Positions 20,373-32,000 of a stretch of 64,000 nucleotides of DNA are shown here, piece by piece; position 1 is the first letter of the stretch; each line of letters begins with the position of its first letter. The DNA comes from Balanoglossus misakiensis. Lineage: Eukaryota > Hemichordata. The position numbers and the translations under genes are program-made. Under the pieces are notes generated by a model. That model was not told the origin of the DNA. It did not search any database and saw only the letters and a program-made list of their open reading frames with translations. Location: NCBI GenBank assembly GCA_040954595.2, contig CM082585.2, forward strand, positions 1,240,001 through 1,304,000. Direction: 5' to 3'.

Positions 20373-22001
20373 GTCCTACAAGCGCACAGGACAGTTTTCA
20401 CTTCCGGAAAACCAAACTTTGCCGGAGTGCGTATCCCTGTTCCCATTGCACTAAACATTCCAGCATGGCGAGCCAGACTTCCTGACAGGCACAGCGGAAT
20501 TATAGTTGACTTTCTTGAATTTGGTTGGCCCATCAATTTCACTGGTAATTGCTTGCCACTTGCTAGCAGGCGCAACCATAGATCCGCCTTGCAATTTGCT
20601 CACCATGTTGATGCCTTCGTTAGCACTGAAGTTAGTCTAAAGGCCACCGCTGGACCATTCGCATCTAACCCACATACTATGCCAGTGGCTACTTCCCCGC
20701 TCTCCTCAGTCCCGAAGAAGGGGTCTCCGTATAGGCGTATTATAATGGATCTCAGTTTTCCCATCTCTAGTTCTGTCAATGCAGGTTTTTCAGCATTGAC
20801 CTTCCTGCAGCAGCCTTTCCAGCTCCGCTACCCCAATATTGACACGCTGGTCGCGATTATCAGAGATTTGGGTCCCGGTTGTCTCTTGTTTAAACTAGAC
20901 TTGAGTAGGGCTTACAGACAATTGCCAGTGGATCCCCACGACTTTCACCTGTTGGGTTATACATGGCGAGATTCGCTCTTTATTGATCTCCGTTTGCCAT
21001 TTGGGTTGCGCTCCGCGGCGCTTGCATGTCAGGCCACCACGAACACCGTGATTGCCATGTACCATAATCTGGGTTTTCGTGCAGTCAATTATTTTGGATG
21101 ACTTTTGCGGCGCAGACACCCCTATACGGGCCCAGTCCGCCTTTTTAGCTTTGCGGTCTCTTCTCTCTGAATTAGGTCTACAGGAAGCCTTTGGTCAAGC
21201 TGTAACCCCCACAACTTGTCTCTCGTTTTTAGTCACAGAGGACAGGCTCACTGAGCTTTCAGAGCTTCTTGCTCATTGTTCAGGCAGGAAAAATGCCACT
21301 AGACGTCAGTTGCAGGTCCTTATCGGCAAGCTTTCATTTGTCTCTAGCTGTGTTCGTGCAGGCCGTCTTTTTATTAGCCGCATGCTTGACACGCTACGTT
21401 CTGTCCAGTCAGCGCGGCATCACATTTACTTAAACGTGCAGTTCCAGAAAGATATCAGTTGGTGGATCTCTTTTCTTAGGCAATATAACGGCGTTTCGAT
21501 TATTCCGGAACTGGTCTGGTCCACACCTAACAGCGTTATTTGTACAGATGCTTGCCTTTCAGGATGTGGTGGAATCTCAGCCTCACAGTATTTCCATGCC
21601 CCATTCCCAGATTTTGTCTTGCAGCAGCAACAGCCTATCCATTGCCTTGACATGCTCACCATCGTAGTGGCGGCCAGACTTTGGGGTGACAAATGGACAG
21701 GCCTGCGCATTCTAGTCATCAGCGACAACAGCAGCATGGTACAGGTTCTTAACACCGGCCGCGGTCGCGACCCCTTTCTCATGTCAGCCGCGCGCGAACT
21801 TTGGTTTATTGCAGCGACACATCAGTTCGAGCTGAAAGCGCGCCTATCTTCCTGGCGCTCAGAACAGCATTGCCGATTGCTTGTCACGCTGGCATTTGGA
21901 CCGCAAGTACCGCGACACCTTTGCCTCACTCACAGGAGATAAACTTCTTGAAGAAACTCGTCCTTCAGAAGCATTGTTTTCACTAAACGTCTTATTTTAA
22001 T
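20373..22001 (+). pseudogene. DIRS-type reverse transcriptase and RNase H
   Basis: RT: FAGVRIPVPIALN, PVATSPLSSVPKKGSPYRRI, motif A LFKLDLSRAYRQLPV and motif B PFGLRSAALACQ lie in one frame to about 21100. A one-base insertion in a T run there splits the catalytic YxDD box, and the reading continues in the next frame with LDDFCGAD. RNase H follows: CTDACLSGCGG (about 21540), CLDMLTIVVAARLWG, where the usual catalytic Glu reads Asp, and VISDNSSMVQ. A second frameshift at about 21838 moves the last part (PGAQNSIADCLSRWHLD) into a third frame, ending at TAA 21999-22001. By family these enzymes make element cDNA; here both are broken. Confidence 0.88.
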
Positions 22002-22010
22002 TTATTTGCA

Positions 22011-22512
22011 GCTGTGCAGCAAGATCTGGAGTTATTAAGACAAGAGGTCAAGAACTCCCGGCTAGCAGCCTTTCGTCCCGGTACGCTCAGGAACCGGAAT
22101 ATTCAGTTCCGCTCCTATATAAGTTTTGCACTTCACTACGGTTTGTAAGCGGTGCCTACAACGTCCACGGTTTTGGCGCTTTATGCCCAGTTTCTTAGCA
22201 GGTCGTTTAGTAGTCCTGCATCCGTTACCAATTATATTGCGGGTGTCAAGACACTTCATATACTGACCGGCCACAGCCTGAAACCTTTCGAATGCCTGGG
22301 TTTCAAATTGGCGCTCACAGGCATCAGAAAAAGCAGTGTCCACACACCTTCTCAGAAGTTGCCTTTGACAGTTCCCATGTTGGAGGAAATTGGCAACTAT
22401 TATTGATCTTTCCAACAAGTTTCATTTAACAGTTTGGTGCGCTGTTTTAATTGGCTTCTTTGCCTTTTTGAGGAAATCGAACTTGGTTCCTCCCTATAAA
22501 CCAAACAACTTG
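22011..22512 (+). pseudogene. Tyrosine recombinase, N-terminal half only
   Basis: The frame from 22011 reads FRPGTLRNRNIQFRSY, a TAA at 22146-22148, then LYAQFLSRSFSSPASVTNYI, GVKTLHILTGHSL and LPLTVPMLEEI to a TGA at 22404-22406. After a shift, WCAVLIGFFAFLRKSNLVPP follows. This is the helical SAM-like DNA-binding domain plus the first catalytic block, with the Arg of FLRKSNL as the expected first catalytic residue. The HxxR block and the nucleophilic Tyr are absent, because the element ends at about 22512. Confidence 0.8.
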
Positions 22513-22637
22513 TTCATATTTACTGTATACTAAGTGTTATTTTTTCACAATTGGGAACAGGTACATCAAATACAAATAACAATGGTAGAGTCACATTATA
22601 ATATTGTGAGAAATTACTAGTGTAAAGAAGAGTTATA
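22513..22637. other. Short interval before the LINE, ending in its probable target-site duplication
   Basis: No gene. Its last 14 bases, AAAGAAGAGTTATA (22624-22637), recur at 24116-24129 directly after the LINE's poly(A) tail. Confidence 0.6.
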
Positions 22638-24118
22638 CATGGCACGGTAGGGGGCTCACTTTTTATGGGAAAGTAACAATTATAAAATCCTTGGTCAATT
22701 CACAGTTTACTCATCTTTTCATGTCTCTACCATCTCCTGGTAATGACTTCTTTAAAAAGTATGAAACTTCAGTTTTTAGTTTTCAATTTTTTGTGGGGTG
22801 GTAAGAGACAAGATTAAGAGGAATACCATCTACAATTAATATGTAAATGGGGGTCTCAATTTGACAAATTTGCCTGCCTTTAATTTGACGCTAAAGACAG
22901 CCTGGTTTTTGAGGATCATGTGAAACAATAGTTTATTTTGTAGTAAATGGTATAAATTTGTTCTTTCCAGTTTTGGTGGGCCCCAAGTGTATTATGCCAA
23001 TTTAAAAAAAGATGATTTTCATATTTTGAACCCCATTAATTCTGTTTTCTTAAGACAAATTTATTCAGCATGGCTGCAGTATAATACCACTACAGTATCT
23101 GATAAAGACGATGTATGCCAAGAACTAATTTGCAATAATTCTGAGATACGAATTAGTGATAAGCCAATATTGTGGAATAACTTTTCAAGGAATGGTGTTA
23201 TTTTTATTAATGATCTTATCGATGCTAATTGTAAGTTTTATAATTATGAGCAGTTTACTACAATATATGGTAATATTTGTACACAATTTCAGTTATTATG
23301 TGCAATACCACTTGATTGGAAAAATATTGTACATAATTCACACTCATCCAAACTACTGGTATGTAAGCCTAATTTTCGAAATCCCAATTGTTTGTCTGGT
23401 AAAAAACTCAATAGAGAGATGTACACTTTTGTTCTGAATTTACAAACACCACAGGAGCTTTCTCCACACATAATACGTTATTGGTACGATGTATTTGATG
23501 AAGTATTTTCCTTAAAAACTGTGTTTTCGCTTCCTTTCAAATTAACAAATGATATTAAGCTTTGGAATTTTCAGTACAAACTAATAATGAAGATCTTGCC
23601 TTCAAACCGCATGCTTTACAAATGGCGAATAATTGACTCCCCACTTTGTATTTTTTGTAAAGATGTTGTAGAGGATTATTACCATCTTTTTTGGGATTGA
23701 ATTTATACTAGTCAGTTTTGGATTTCAGTGAAAGAGTGTTTTTTTACTGTTACACTTAATACACTAAGGTTAAGTGCAATGTACTGTATTCTGGGTAATA
23801 TAGATGAGGGGGGTAGTCAACTTGCAAATTTCATTCTTTTGATTGGACGTTCTTATATTTTTAAATGTAAAGTGCCGAATGTTTTGCCAAACATGCTTCA
23901 GTTTAAATCATATGTGAAATCTATTTATAAAATAGAAGATAATGTAGCCACTACAAATGATAGACAGGGGATACATCTAGAAAAATGGGGAGCTTTTGTC
24001 AACTTGTTCGTTTATTAGTGTTCTTTTTGTGGTTTCTTTCTTTTTCTTGTCTTTGTCGACTTTTTTGTTTTTGTCCTGTATTTTTGAAATGAAAAAAAAA
24101 AAAAAAAAAAAAAAAAAA
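22638..24118 (+). mobile_element. 5'-truncated L1/Tx1-like LINE with poly(A) tail and 14-bp target-site duplication
   Basis: The insert begins inside ORF2 and ends in about 27 A's (24092-24118). It is bracketed by AAAGAAGAGTTATA at 22624-22637 and 24116-24129; the first A's of the second copy cannot be told from the tail. 5' truncation, an A tail and a target-site duplication of this size are the marks of target-primed reverse transcription. The insertion lies just right of the truncated DIRS-type element, and the next base differs between the two sides (C against T). Confidence 0.75.
22640..24018 (+). pseudogene. LINE ORF2 C-terminal region
   Basis: Frames in order: GRGLTFYGKVTIIKSLVNS (about 22650-22705) to a stop in GW-TAA; WGGKRDKIKRNTIYN and GGLNLTNLPAFNLTLKTAWF after a shift; then one long frame 22987-23700 with WNNFSRNGVIFINDLIDAN, AIPLDWKN, LWNFQYKLIMKILPSNRML, and CIFCKDVVEDYYHLFWD closed by TGA. 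Family knowledge: the region after RT in L1/Tx1-like ORF2 carries a Cys-Cys-His-Cys knuckle; here the last Cys is replaced by the TGA. The frame after it (ISVKECFFTV onward) continues to TAG-free 24018, then a TAG/T-rich 3' region. The endonuclease and RT proper are missing. Confidence 0.82.
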
Positions 24119-24766
24119 GAAGAGTTATATGTATTCAGTTTCATGTCAGTTTCTGACTTATACCAACAACAGTGTTTTCTCACATAAAATTAGGAATGAT
24201 ATGGATGTACTGTAATACTGTCATTGCAACTCGGTGAACACGTATTTTCATGCAGTTTTTCCAATCAAAACTGGAAATATAATGTAATGTACAAAACATG
24301 CTCTACTAAATAAACCTTATAACTTAAAACTTAAAAATTATATCTTGTTTTGAATGAGCATTGTGCTATGTGATTTGTAGTCAGCTTTTGAATAAATTAC
24401 ATGTGATTTTTACATATACAGGAGAAATGAACAATGTCATTGTAATTATTTAAGGTATTAACTTCACATCTGATAGACAGGTTGGCAACCTCAGACTAAG
24501 TTCTTGGATGACTAAAAACTACAAGCAAATATTCAAACTCAGTGAATGTTCTCCAGACATGACATCTCAATGAAGCTAAGCTTAAACTACCATACTACAC
24601 ATGACTGAGTGTACTCCTTGCTTGACATGCAAAGTAGCTAAGTTGTTAAACATCAATTCTACAAAAACCTGACATTTTAACAAACAACAACAACACATAC
24701 ATTTACAACATTGACAATCACTGCATTTCAGTCTGCACTTCTCCTTGTAGTGGGGCAGTTAACCCA

Positions 24767-25005
24767 AAAATCGTGCAATTTGGGTTAAAAGCATGAAACT
24801 TGGTACACTTATGGCGGCCATTTTCTGATATGGATCTAAAATGACACAGCCCTCTAGTGACCAGAAACAGATATCAAACTTTAAAATCGTGCACTTTGGG
24901 TTAAAAGCATGAAATTTGGTACAATTATTCATTGACCCATGGTGGACATTTTCCAATATGGATCCCAAAATAGCGGCCAGAAACTGACATTCACACTTCT
25001 CTCCC
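24767..25005 (+). repeat. 116-bp tandem duplication, diverged
   Basis: AAAATCGTGCA, TTTGGGTTAAAAGCATGAAA, TTGGTACA, GGACATTTTC/GGCCATTTTC and ATATGGATC occur in the same order from 24767 and 24883. The second copy has an extra ATTCATTGACCC and lacks a CACAGCCCTCTAGTGA segment. The style matches dispersed repeats of invertebrate genomes; no termini are visible. Confidence 0.8.
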
Positions 25006-25106
25006 ATTATTGGCACTTTTTGGTCAATTGTAACACTCAGAAACAGGAATATGGGTTGTAAAACATACTTGCTTCCATACATTCCTCTGTATATTATCCT
25101 AATTGT

Positions 25107-25503
25107 GATGTACATGTATCAGATCAATCTTGATGACATTCTCCTTTACAGTAACAAAGAGCACTGCTGTCAGACTAGACCTAAAGCACCTACAGGAACA
25201 TGTGCATTACTTTTTACAACTGATTTCCTGAGGTTGACTCTTTTCTTGGGCTTGACTAAGAGTTTTCCAACTTGATTTCCAATGGGATTCTGTTGGTTTG
25301 ATATAGCTTTGCTAGGTTTCTCATAGCACATGTTCTTTTAGAGCTGCCTGTGTAGAAGGAATATTCTCAAGAACCCTTGACTTTCTGGAGAAGAGATATT
25401 GTCTTACCCTTTGCATGACTTTGAGTATTCAACTGGTTCTGTTATACCGAAGAACAAATTGTTCAATTAGTAACATACAAGATTGATCTGATACATGTAC
25501 ATC
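25107..25503. repeat. Inverted repeat with exact 26-bp arms, about 345 bp apart
   Basis: Bases 25107-25132 (starting GATGTACATGTATCAG) and 25478-25503 are exact reverse complements; weaker pairing extends outward to about 25085 and 25520. It may be a foldback element of about 430 bp, but the arms have no clear ends. Confidence 0.75.
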
Positions 25504-25927
25504 AGGATTAGGAGAATATTCAAAGCGATCTGGAGCAGATAAGATAGGATGATTTTCTCCCGGCCTCCAGCATCTGCCAACTCCTGTCTGTCACCTAATA
25601 ATCTGACAAGTCATAATAAGGAGATTTTTCTTATTTGTGGTTTAAATAATACTGTACTTTTGGTAGGAGTTTTTGATACAGTGTGATGGAAAAGAGGAAT
25701 CAGTGTTAATTTCTTTAGATGATTGTTGATTTTGTGACATTCAGGTTTTTTTCACTATTAAACATGTCACTTGATATGCTTATTTTTTTCATGAAAAATT
25801 TAAAACAAAACTTTAAAATTACATTAGAATTTAATGAATTTTGAATTATGGTTATCTCTTACATTATTACTACTTTTATAAATATTTACATCATAATGTG
25901 TCAATTCTTTTTATCTGAATTAATTAG

Positions 25928-26060
25928 ACTGGAAGCAACCACGGAAATTTTAGAACTATCCGTCGATCTACAGAGTATAGTGGAAAACGTTCATATGCGC
26001 ATAGGCCTATCAATGTGTTCTGCGCATCACAAAAGATTTTTGTAAACAAACGAGGATGTG
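25928..26060 (+). repeat. Left edge monomer of the large satellite
   Basis: The first unit (CTGGAAGCAACCACGG onward) carries AGTATAGTGGAAAACGTTCATATG. That marker set is rare in the next 12 kb but dominant at 50-64 kb. CACGG replaces CATGG and CACAAAAGATTTTTG replaces CACAACAGAATTTTG, the divergence expected of an array edge. Upstream sequence shows no monomer similarity. Confidence 0.8.
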
Positions 26061-29000
26061 TTTGGAAGCAACCATGGAAATTTTAGAACTATCCGTCGAT
26101 CTACGGAGTCTAGTGGAAAACTTTCCAATGCGCATAGGCCTATCTATGTGTTCTGCGCATCACAACAGAATTTTGTAAACAAACGAGGATGTGTTTGGAA
26201 GCAACCATGGAAATTTTAGAACTATCCGTCGATCTACGGAGTCTAGTGGAAAACGTTCTTATGCGCATAGGCCTCTCTATGTGTTCTGCGCATCACAACA
26301 GAATTTTGTAAACACACGATGCTTTGTTTGGAAGCAACCATGGAAATTTTAGAACTATCCGTCGATCTACGGAGTCTAGTGGAAAAATTTCTTATGCGCA
26401 TAGGCATATGTATGTGTTCTACGCATCACAACATAATTCTGTAAATAAACGAGGATGTGTTTGGAAGCAACCATGGAAATTTTAGAACTATCCGTCGATA
26501 TACAGAGTCTAGTGGAAAACGTTCTTATGCGCATAGGCCTCTCTATGTGTTCTGCGCATCACAACAGAATTTTGTAAACAAACGATGCTTTGTTTGGAAG
26601 CAACCATGGAAATTTTAGAACTATCCGTCGATCTACGGAGTCTAGTGGAAAAATTTCTTATGCGCATAGGCATATGTATGTGTTCTACGCATCACAACAT
26701 AATTCGGTAAATAAACGAGGCTGTTTGGAAACAACCATGGAAATTTTACAACTGTCCGTCGATCTACAGAGTCTGGTGGAAAAGTTTCTTATGCGCATAG
26801 GCCTATTACGTGTTCTGCGCCTCACAACAGAATTCGGTAAATAAACGAGGCTGTTTGGAAGCAACCATGGAAATTTTAGAACTATCCGTCGATCTACGGA
26901 GTCTAGTGGAAAACTTTCCAATGCGCATAGGCCTATCTATGTGTTCTGCGCATCACAACAGAATTTTGTAAACAAACGAGGATGTGTTTGGAAGCAACCA
27001 TGGAAATTTTAGAACTATCCGTCGATCTACGGAGTCTAGTGGAAAACTTTCCAATGCGCATAGGCCTATCTATGTGTTCTGCGCATCACAACAGAATTTT
27101 GTAAACAAACGAGGATGTGTTTGGAAGCAACCATGGAAATTTTAGAACTATCCGTCGATATACAGAGTCTAGTGGAAAACGTTCTTATGCGCATAGGCCT
27201 CTCTATGTGTTCTGCGCATCACAACAGAATTTTGTAAACAAACGATGCTTTGTTTGGAAGCAACCATGGAAATTTTAGAACTATCCGTCGATCTACGGAG
27301 TCTAGTGGAAAAATTTCTTATGCGCATAGGCATATGTATGTGTTCTACGCATCACAACATAATTCTGTAAATAAACGAGGCTGTTTGGAAACAACCATGG
27401 ACATTTTACAACTGTCCGTCGATCTACAGAGTCTGGTGGAAAAGTTTCTTATGCGCATAGGCCTATTACGTGTTCTGCGCCTCACAACAGAATTCGGTAA
27501 ATAAACGAGGCTGTTTGGAAGCAACCATGGAAATTTTAGAACTATCCGTCGATCTACGGAGTCTAGTGGAAAACTTTCCAATGCGCATAGGCCTATCTAT
27601 GTGTTCTGCGCATCACAACAGAATTTTGTAAACAAACGAGGATGTGTTTGGAAGCAACCATGGAAATTTTAGAACTATCCGTCGATCTACGGAGTCTAGT
27701 GGAAACATTTCCAATGCGCATAGGCCTATCTATGTGTTCTGCGCATCACAACAGAATTTTGTAAACAAACGAGGATGTGTTTGGAAGCAACCATGGAAAT
27801 TTTAGAACTATCCGTCGATATACAGAGTCTAGTGGAAAACGTTCTTATGCGCATAGGCCTCTCTATGTGTTCTGCGCATCACAACAGAATTTTGTAAACA
27901 AACGATGCTTTGTTTGGAAGCAACCATGGAAATTTTAGAACTATCCGTCGATCTACGGAGTCTAGTGGAAAAATTTCTTATGCGCATAGGCATATGTATG
28001 TGTTCTACGCATCACAACATAATTCGGTAAATAAACGAGGCTGTTTGGAAACAACCATGGAAATTTTACAACTGTCCGTCGATCTACAGAGTCTGGTGGA
28101 AAAGTTTCTTATGCGCATAGGCCTATTACGTGTTCTGCGCCTCACAACAGAATTCGGTAAATAAACGAGGCTGTTTGGAAGCAACCATGGAAATTTTAGA
28201 ACTATCCGTCGATCTACGGAGTCTAGTGGAAAACTTTCCAATGCGCATAGGCCTATCTATGTGTTCTGCGCATCACAACAGAATTTTGTAAACAAACGAG
28301 GATGTGTTTGGAAGCAACCATGGAAATTTTAGAACTATCCGTCGATCTACGGAGTCTAGTGGAAAACTTTCCAATGCGCATAGGCCTATCTATGTGTTCT
28401 GCGCATCACAACAGAATTTTGTAAACAAACGAGGATGTGTTTGGAAGCAACCATGGAAATTTTAGAACTATCCGTCGATATACAGAGTCTAGTGGAAAAC
28501 GTTCTTATGCGCATAGGCCTCTCTATGTGTTCTGCGCATCACAACAGAATTTTGTAAACAAACGATGCTTTGTTTGGAAGCAACCATGGAAATTTTAGAA
28601 CTATCCGTCGATCTACGGAGTCTAGTGGAAAAATTTCTTATGCGCATAGGCATATGTATGTGTTCTACGCATCACAACATAATTCGGTAAATAAACGAGG
28701 CTGTTTGGAAACAACCATGGAAATTTTACAACTGTCCGTCGATCTACAGAGTCTGGTGGAAAAGTTTCTTATGCGCATAGGCCTATTACGTGTTCTGCGC
28801 CTCACAACAGAATTCGGTAAATAAACGAGGCTGTTTGGAAGCAACCATGGAAATTTTAGATCTATCCGTCGATCTACAGAGTCTAGTGGAAAACGTTCTT
28901 ATGCGCATAGGCCTATCTATGTATTATGCGCATCACAACAGAATTTTGTAAACAAACGAGGATGTGTTTGGAAGCAACCATGGAAATTTTAGAACTATCC

Positions 29001-32000
29001 GTCGATATACAGAGTCTAGTGGAAAACGTTCTTATGCGCATAGGCCTCTCTATGTGTTCTGCGCATCACAACAGAATTTTGTAAACAAACGATGCTTTGT
29101 TTGGAAGCAACCATGGAAATTTTAGAACTATCCGTCGATCTACGGAGTCTAGTGGAAAAATTTCTTATGCGCATAGGCATATGTATGTGTTCTACGCATC
29201 ACAACATAATTCTGTAAATAAACGAGGCTGTTTGGAAACAACCATGGACATTTTACAACTGTCCGTCGATCTACAGAGTCTGGTGGAAAAGTTTCTTATG
29301 CGCATAGGCCTATTACGTGTTCTGCGCCTCACAACAGAATTCGGTAAATAAACGAGGCTGTTTGGAAGCAACCATGGAAATTTTAGAACTATCCGTCGAT
29401 CTACGGAGTCTAGTGGAAAACTTTCCAATGCGCATAGGCCTATCTATGTGTTCTGCGCATCACAACAGAATTTTGTAAACAAACGAGGATGTGTTTGGAA
29501 GCAACCATGGAAATTTTAGAACTATCCGTCGATCTACGGAGTCTAGTGGAAACATTTCCAATGCGCATAGGCCTATCTATGTGTTCTGCGCATCACAACA
29601 GAATTTTGTAAACAAACGAGGATGTGTTTGGAAGCAACCATGGAAATTTTAGAACTATCCGTCGATATACAGAGTCTAGTGGAAAACGTTCTTATGCGCA
29701 TAGGCCTCTCTATGTGTTCTGCGCATCACAACAGAATTTTGTAAACAAACGATGCTTTGTTTGGAAGCAACCATGGAAATTTTAGAACTATCCGTCGATC
29801 TACGGAGTCTAGTGGAAAAATTTCTTATGCGCATAGGCCTATTACGTGTTCTGCGCCTCACAACAGAATTCGGTAAATAAACGAGGCTGTTTGGAAGCAA
29901 CCATGGAAATTTTAGAACTATCCGTCGATCTACGGAGTCTAGTGGAAAACTTTCCAATGCGCATAGGCCTATCTATGTGTTCTGCGCATCACAACAGAAT
30001 TTTGTAAACAAACGAGGATGTGTTTGGAAGCAACCATGGAAATTTTAGAACTATCCGTCGATCTACGGAGTCTAGTGGAAACATTTCCAATGCGCATAGG
30101 CCTATCTATGTGTTCTGCGCATCACAACAGAATTTTGTAAACAAACGAGGATGTGTTTGGAAGCAACCATGGAAATTTTAGAACTATCCGTCGATATACA
30201 GAGTCTAGTGGAAAACGTTCTTATGCGCATAGGCCTCTCTATGTGTTCTGCGCATCACAACAGAATTTTGTAAACAAACGATGCTTTGTTTGGAAGCAAC
30301 CATGGAAATTTTAGAACTATCCGTCGATCTACGGAGTCTAGTGGAAAAATTTCTTATGCGCATAGGCATATGTATGTGTTCTACGCATCACAACATAATT
30401 CGGTAAATAAACGAGGCTGTTTGGAAACAACCATGGAAATTTTACAACTGTCCGTCGATCTACAGAGTCTGGTGGAAAAGTTTCTTATGCGCATAGGCCT
30501 ATTACGTGTTCTGCGCCTCACAACAGAATTCGGTAAATAAACGAGGCTGTTTGGAAGCAACCATGGAAATTTTAGATCTATCCGTCGATCTACAGAGTCT
30601 AGTGGAAAACGTTCTTATGCGCATAGGCCTATCTATGTATTATGCGCATCACAACAGAATTTTGTAAACAAACGAGGATGTGTTTGGAAGCAACCATGGA
30701 AATTTTAGAACTATCCGTCGATATACAGAGTCTAGTGGAAAACGTTCTTATGCGCATAGGCCTCTCTATGTGTTCTGCGCATCACAACAGAATTTTGTAA
30801 ACAAACGATGCTTTGTTTGGAAGCAACCATGGAAATTTTAGAACTATCCGTCGATCTACGGAGTCTAGTGGAAAAATTTCTTATGCGCATAGGCATATGT
30901 ATGTGTTCTACGCATCACAACATAATTCTGTAAATAAACGAGGCTGTTTGGAAACAACCATGGACATTTTACAACTGTCCGTCGATCTACAGAGTCTGGT
31001 GGAAAAGTTTCTTATGCGCATAGGCCTATTACGTGTTCTGCGCCTCACAACAGAATTCGGTAAATAAACGAGGCTGTTTGGAAGCAACCATGGAAATTTT
31101 AGAACTATCCGTCGATCTACGGAGTCTAGTGGAAAACTTTCCAATGCGCATAGGCCTATCTATGTGTTCTGCGCATCACAACAGAATTTTGTAAACAAAC
31201 GAGGATGTGTTTGGAAGCAACCATGGAAATTTTAGAACTATCCGTCGATCTACGGAGTCTAGTGGAAACATTTCCAATGCGCATAGGCCTATCTATGTGT
31301 TCTGCGCATCACAACAGAATTTTGTAAACAAACGAGGATGTGTTTAGAAGCAACCATGGAAATTTTAGAACTATCCGTCGATATACAGAGTCTAGTGGAA
31401 AACGTTCTTATGCGCATAGGCCTCTCTATGTGTTCTGCGCATCACAACAGAATTTTGTAAACAAACGATGCTTTGTTTGGAAGCAACCATGGAAATTTTA
31501 GAACTATCCGTCGATCTACGGAGTCTAGTGGAAAAATTTCTTATGCGCATAGGCATATGTATGTGTTCTACGCATCACAACATAATTCGGTAAATAAACG
31601 AGGCTGTTTGGAAACAACCATGGAAATTTTACAACTGTCCGTCGATCTACAGAGTCTGGTGGAAAAGTTTCTTATGCGCATAGGCCTATTACGTGTTCTG
31701 CGCCTCACAACAGAATTCGGTAAATAAACGAGGCTGTTTGGAAGCAACCATGGAAATTTTAGAACTATCCGTCGATCTACGGAGTCTAGTGGAAAACTTT
31801 CCAATGCGCATAGGCCTATCTATGTGTTCTGCGCATCACAACAGAATTTTGTAAACAAACGAGGATGTGTTTGGAAGCAACCATGGAAATTTTAGAACTA
31901 TCCGTCGATCTACGGAGTCTAGTGGAAAACTTTCCAATGCGCATAGGCCTATCTATGTGTTCTGCGCATCACAACAGAATTTTGTAAACAAACGAGGATG

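Larger units (their letters stand above)
19366..22512 (+). mobile_element. Decayed DIRS/PAT-like tyrosine-recombinase retrotransposon, 3' truncated
   Basis: Gag-like, reverse transcriptase, RNase H and tyrosine recombinase modules follow in order on the plus strand, the arrangement known for DIRS-type elements, which have no DDE integrase. It is more GC-rich than its surroundings. Homology fades at about 22512, before the His, Arg and Tyr of the recombinase, and neither split direct repeats nor inverted termini are visible. At least four frame changes and three in-frame stops show it is inactive. Confidence 0.85.
24130..25927. other. Non-coding interval between the LINE and the large satellite
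   Basis: No gene seen. At about 24302-24340 CTACTAAATAAACC followed by AACTTAAAACTTAAAAA resembles the 3' end of another, older LINE insertion. The interval also holds the tandem duplication and inverted repeat listed separately. Short open frames (24759-25115 minus, 25051-25275 plus) lack recognisable domains. Confidence 0.5.

Noticed and set aside
20213-21782. Minus-strand frames of 118-120 codons over the DIRS-type element
   Set aside because: Shadows of the plus-strand Gag and RT-RNase H regions.
22000-22012. Splice acceptor TTTATTTGCAG before the recombinase region
   Set aside because: It sits between two modules of a dead retroelement with no matching donor; chance T-rich sequence is simpler.
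23977-24187. Lys- or Phe-rich frames across the poly(A) tract
   Set aside because: Translations of the LINE's A tail and the T-rich 3' region.
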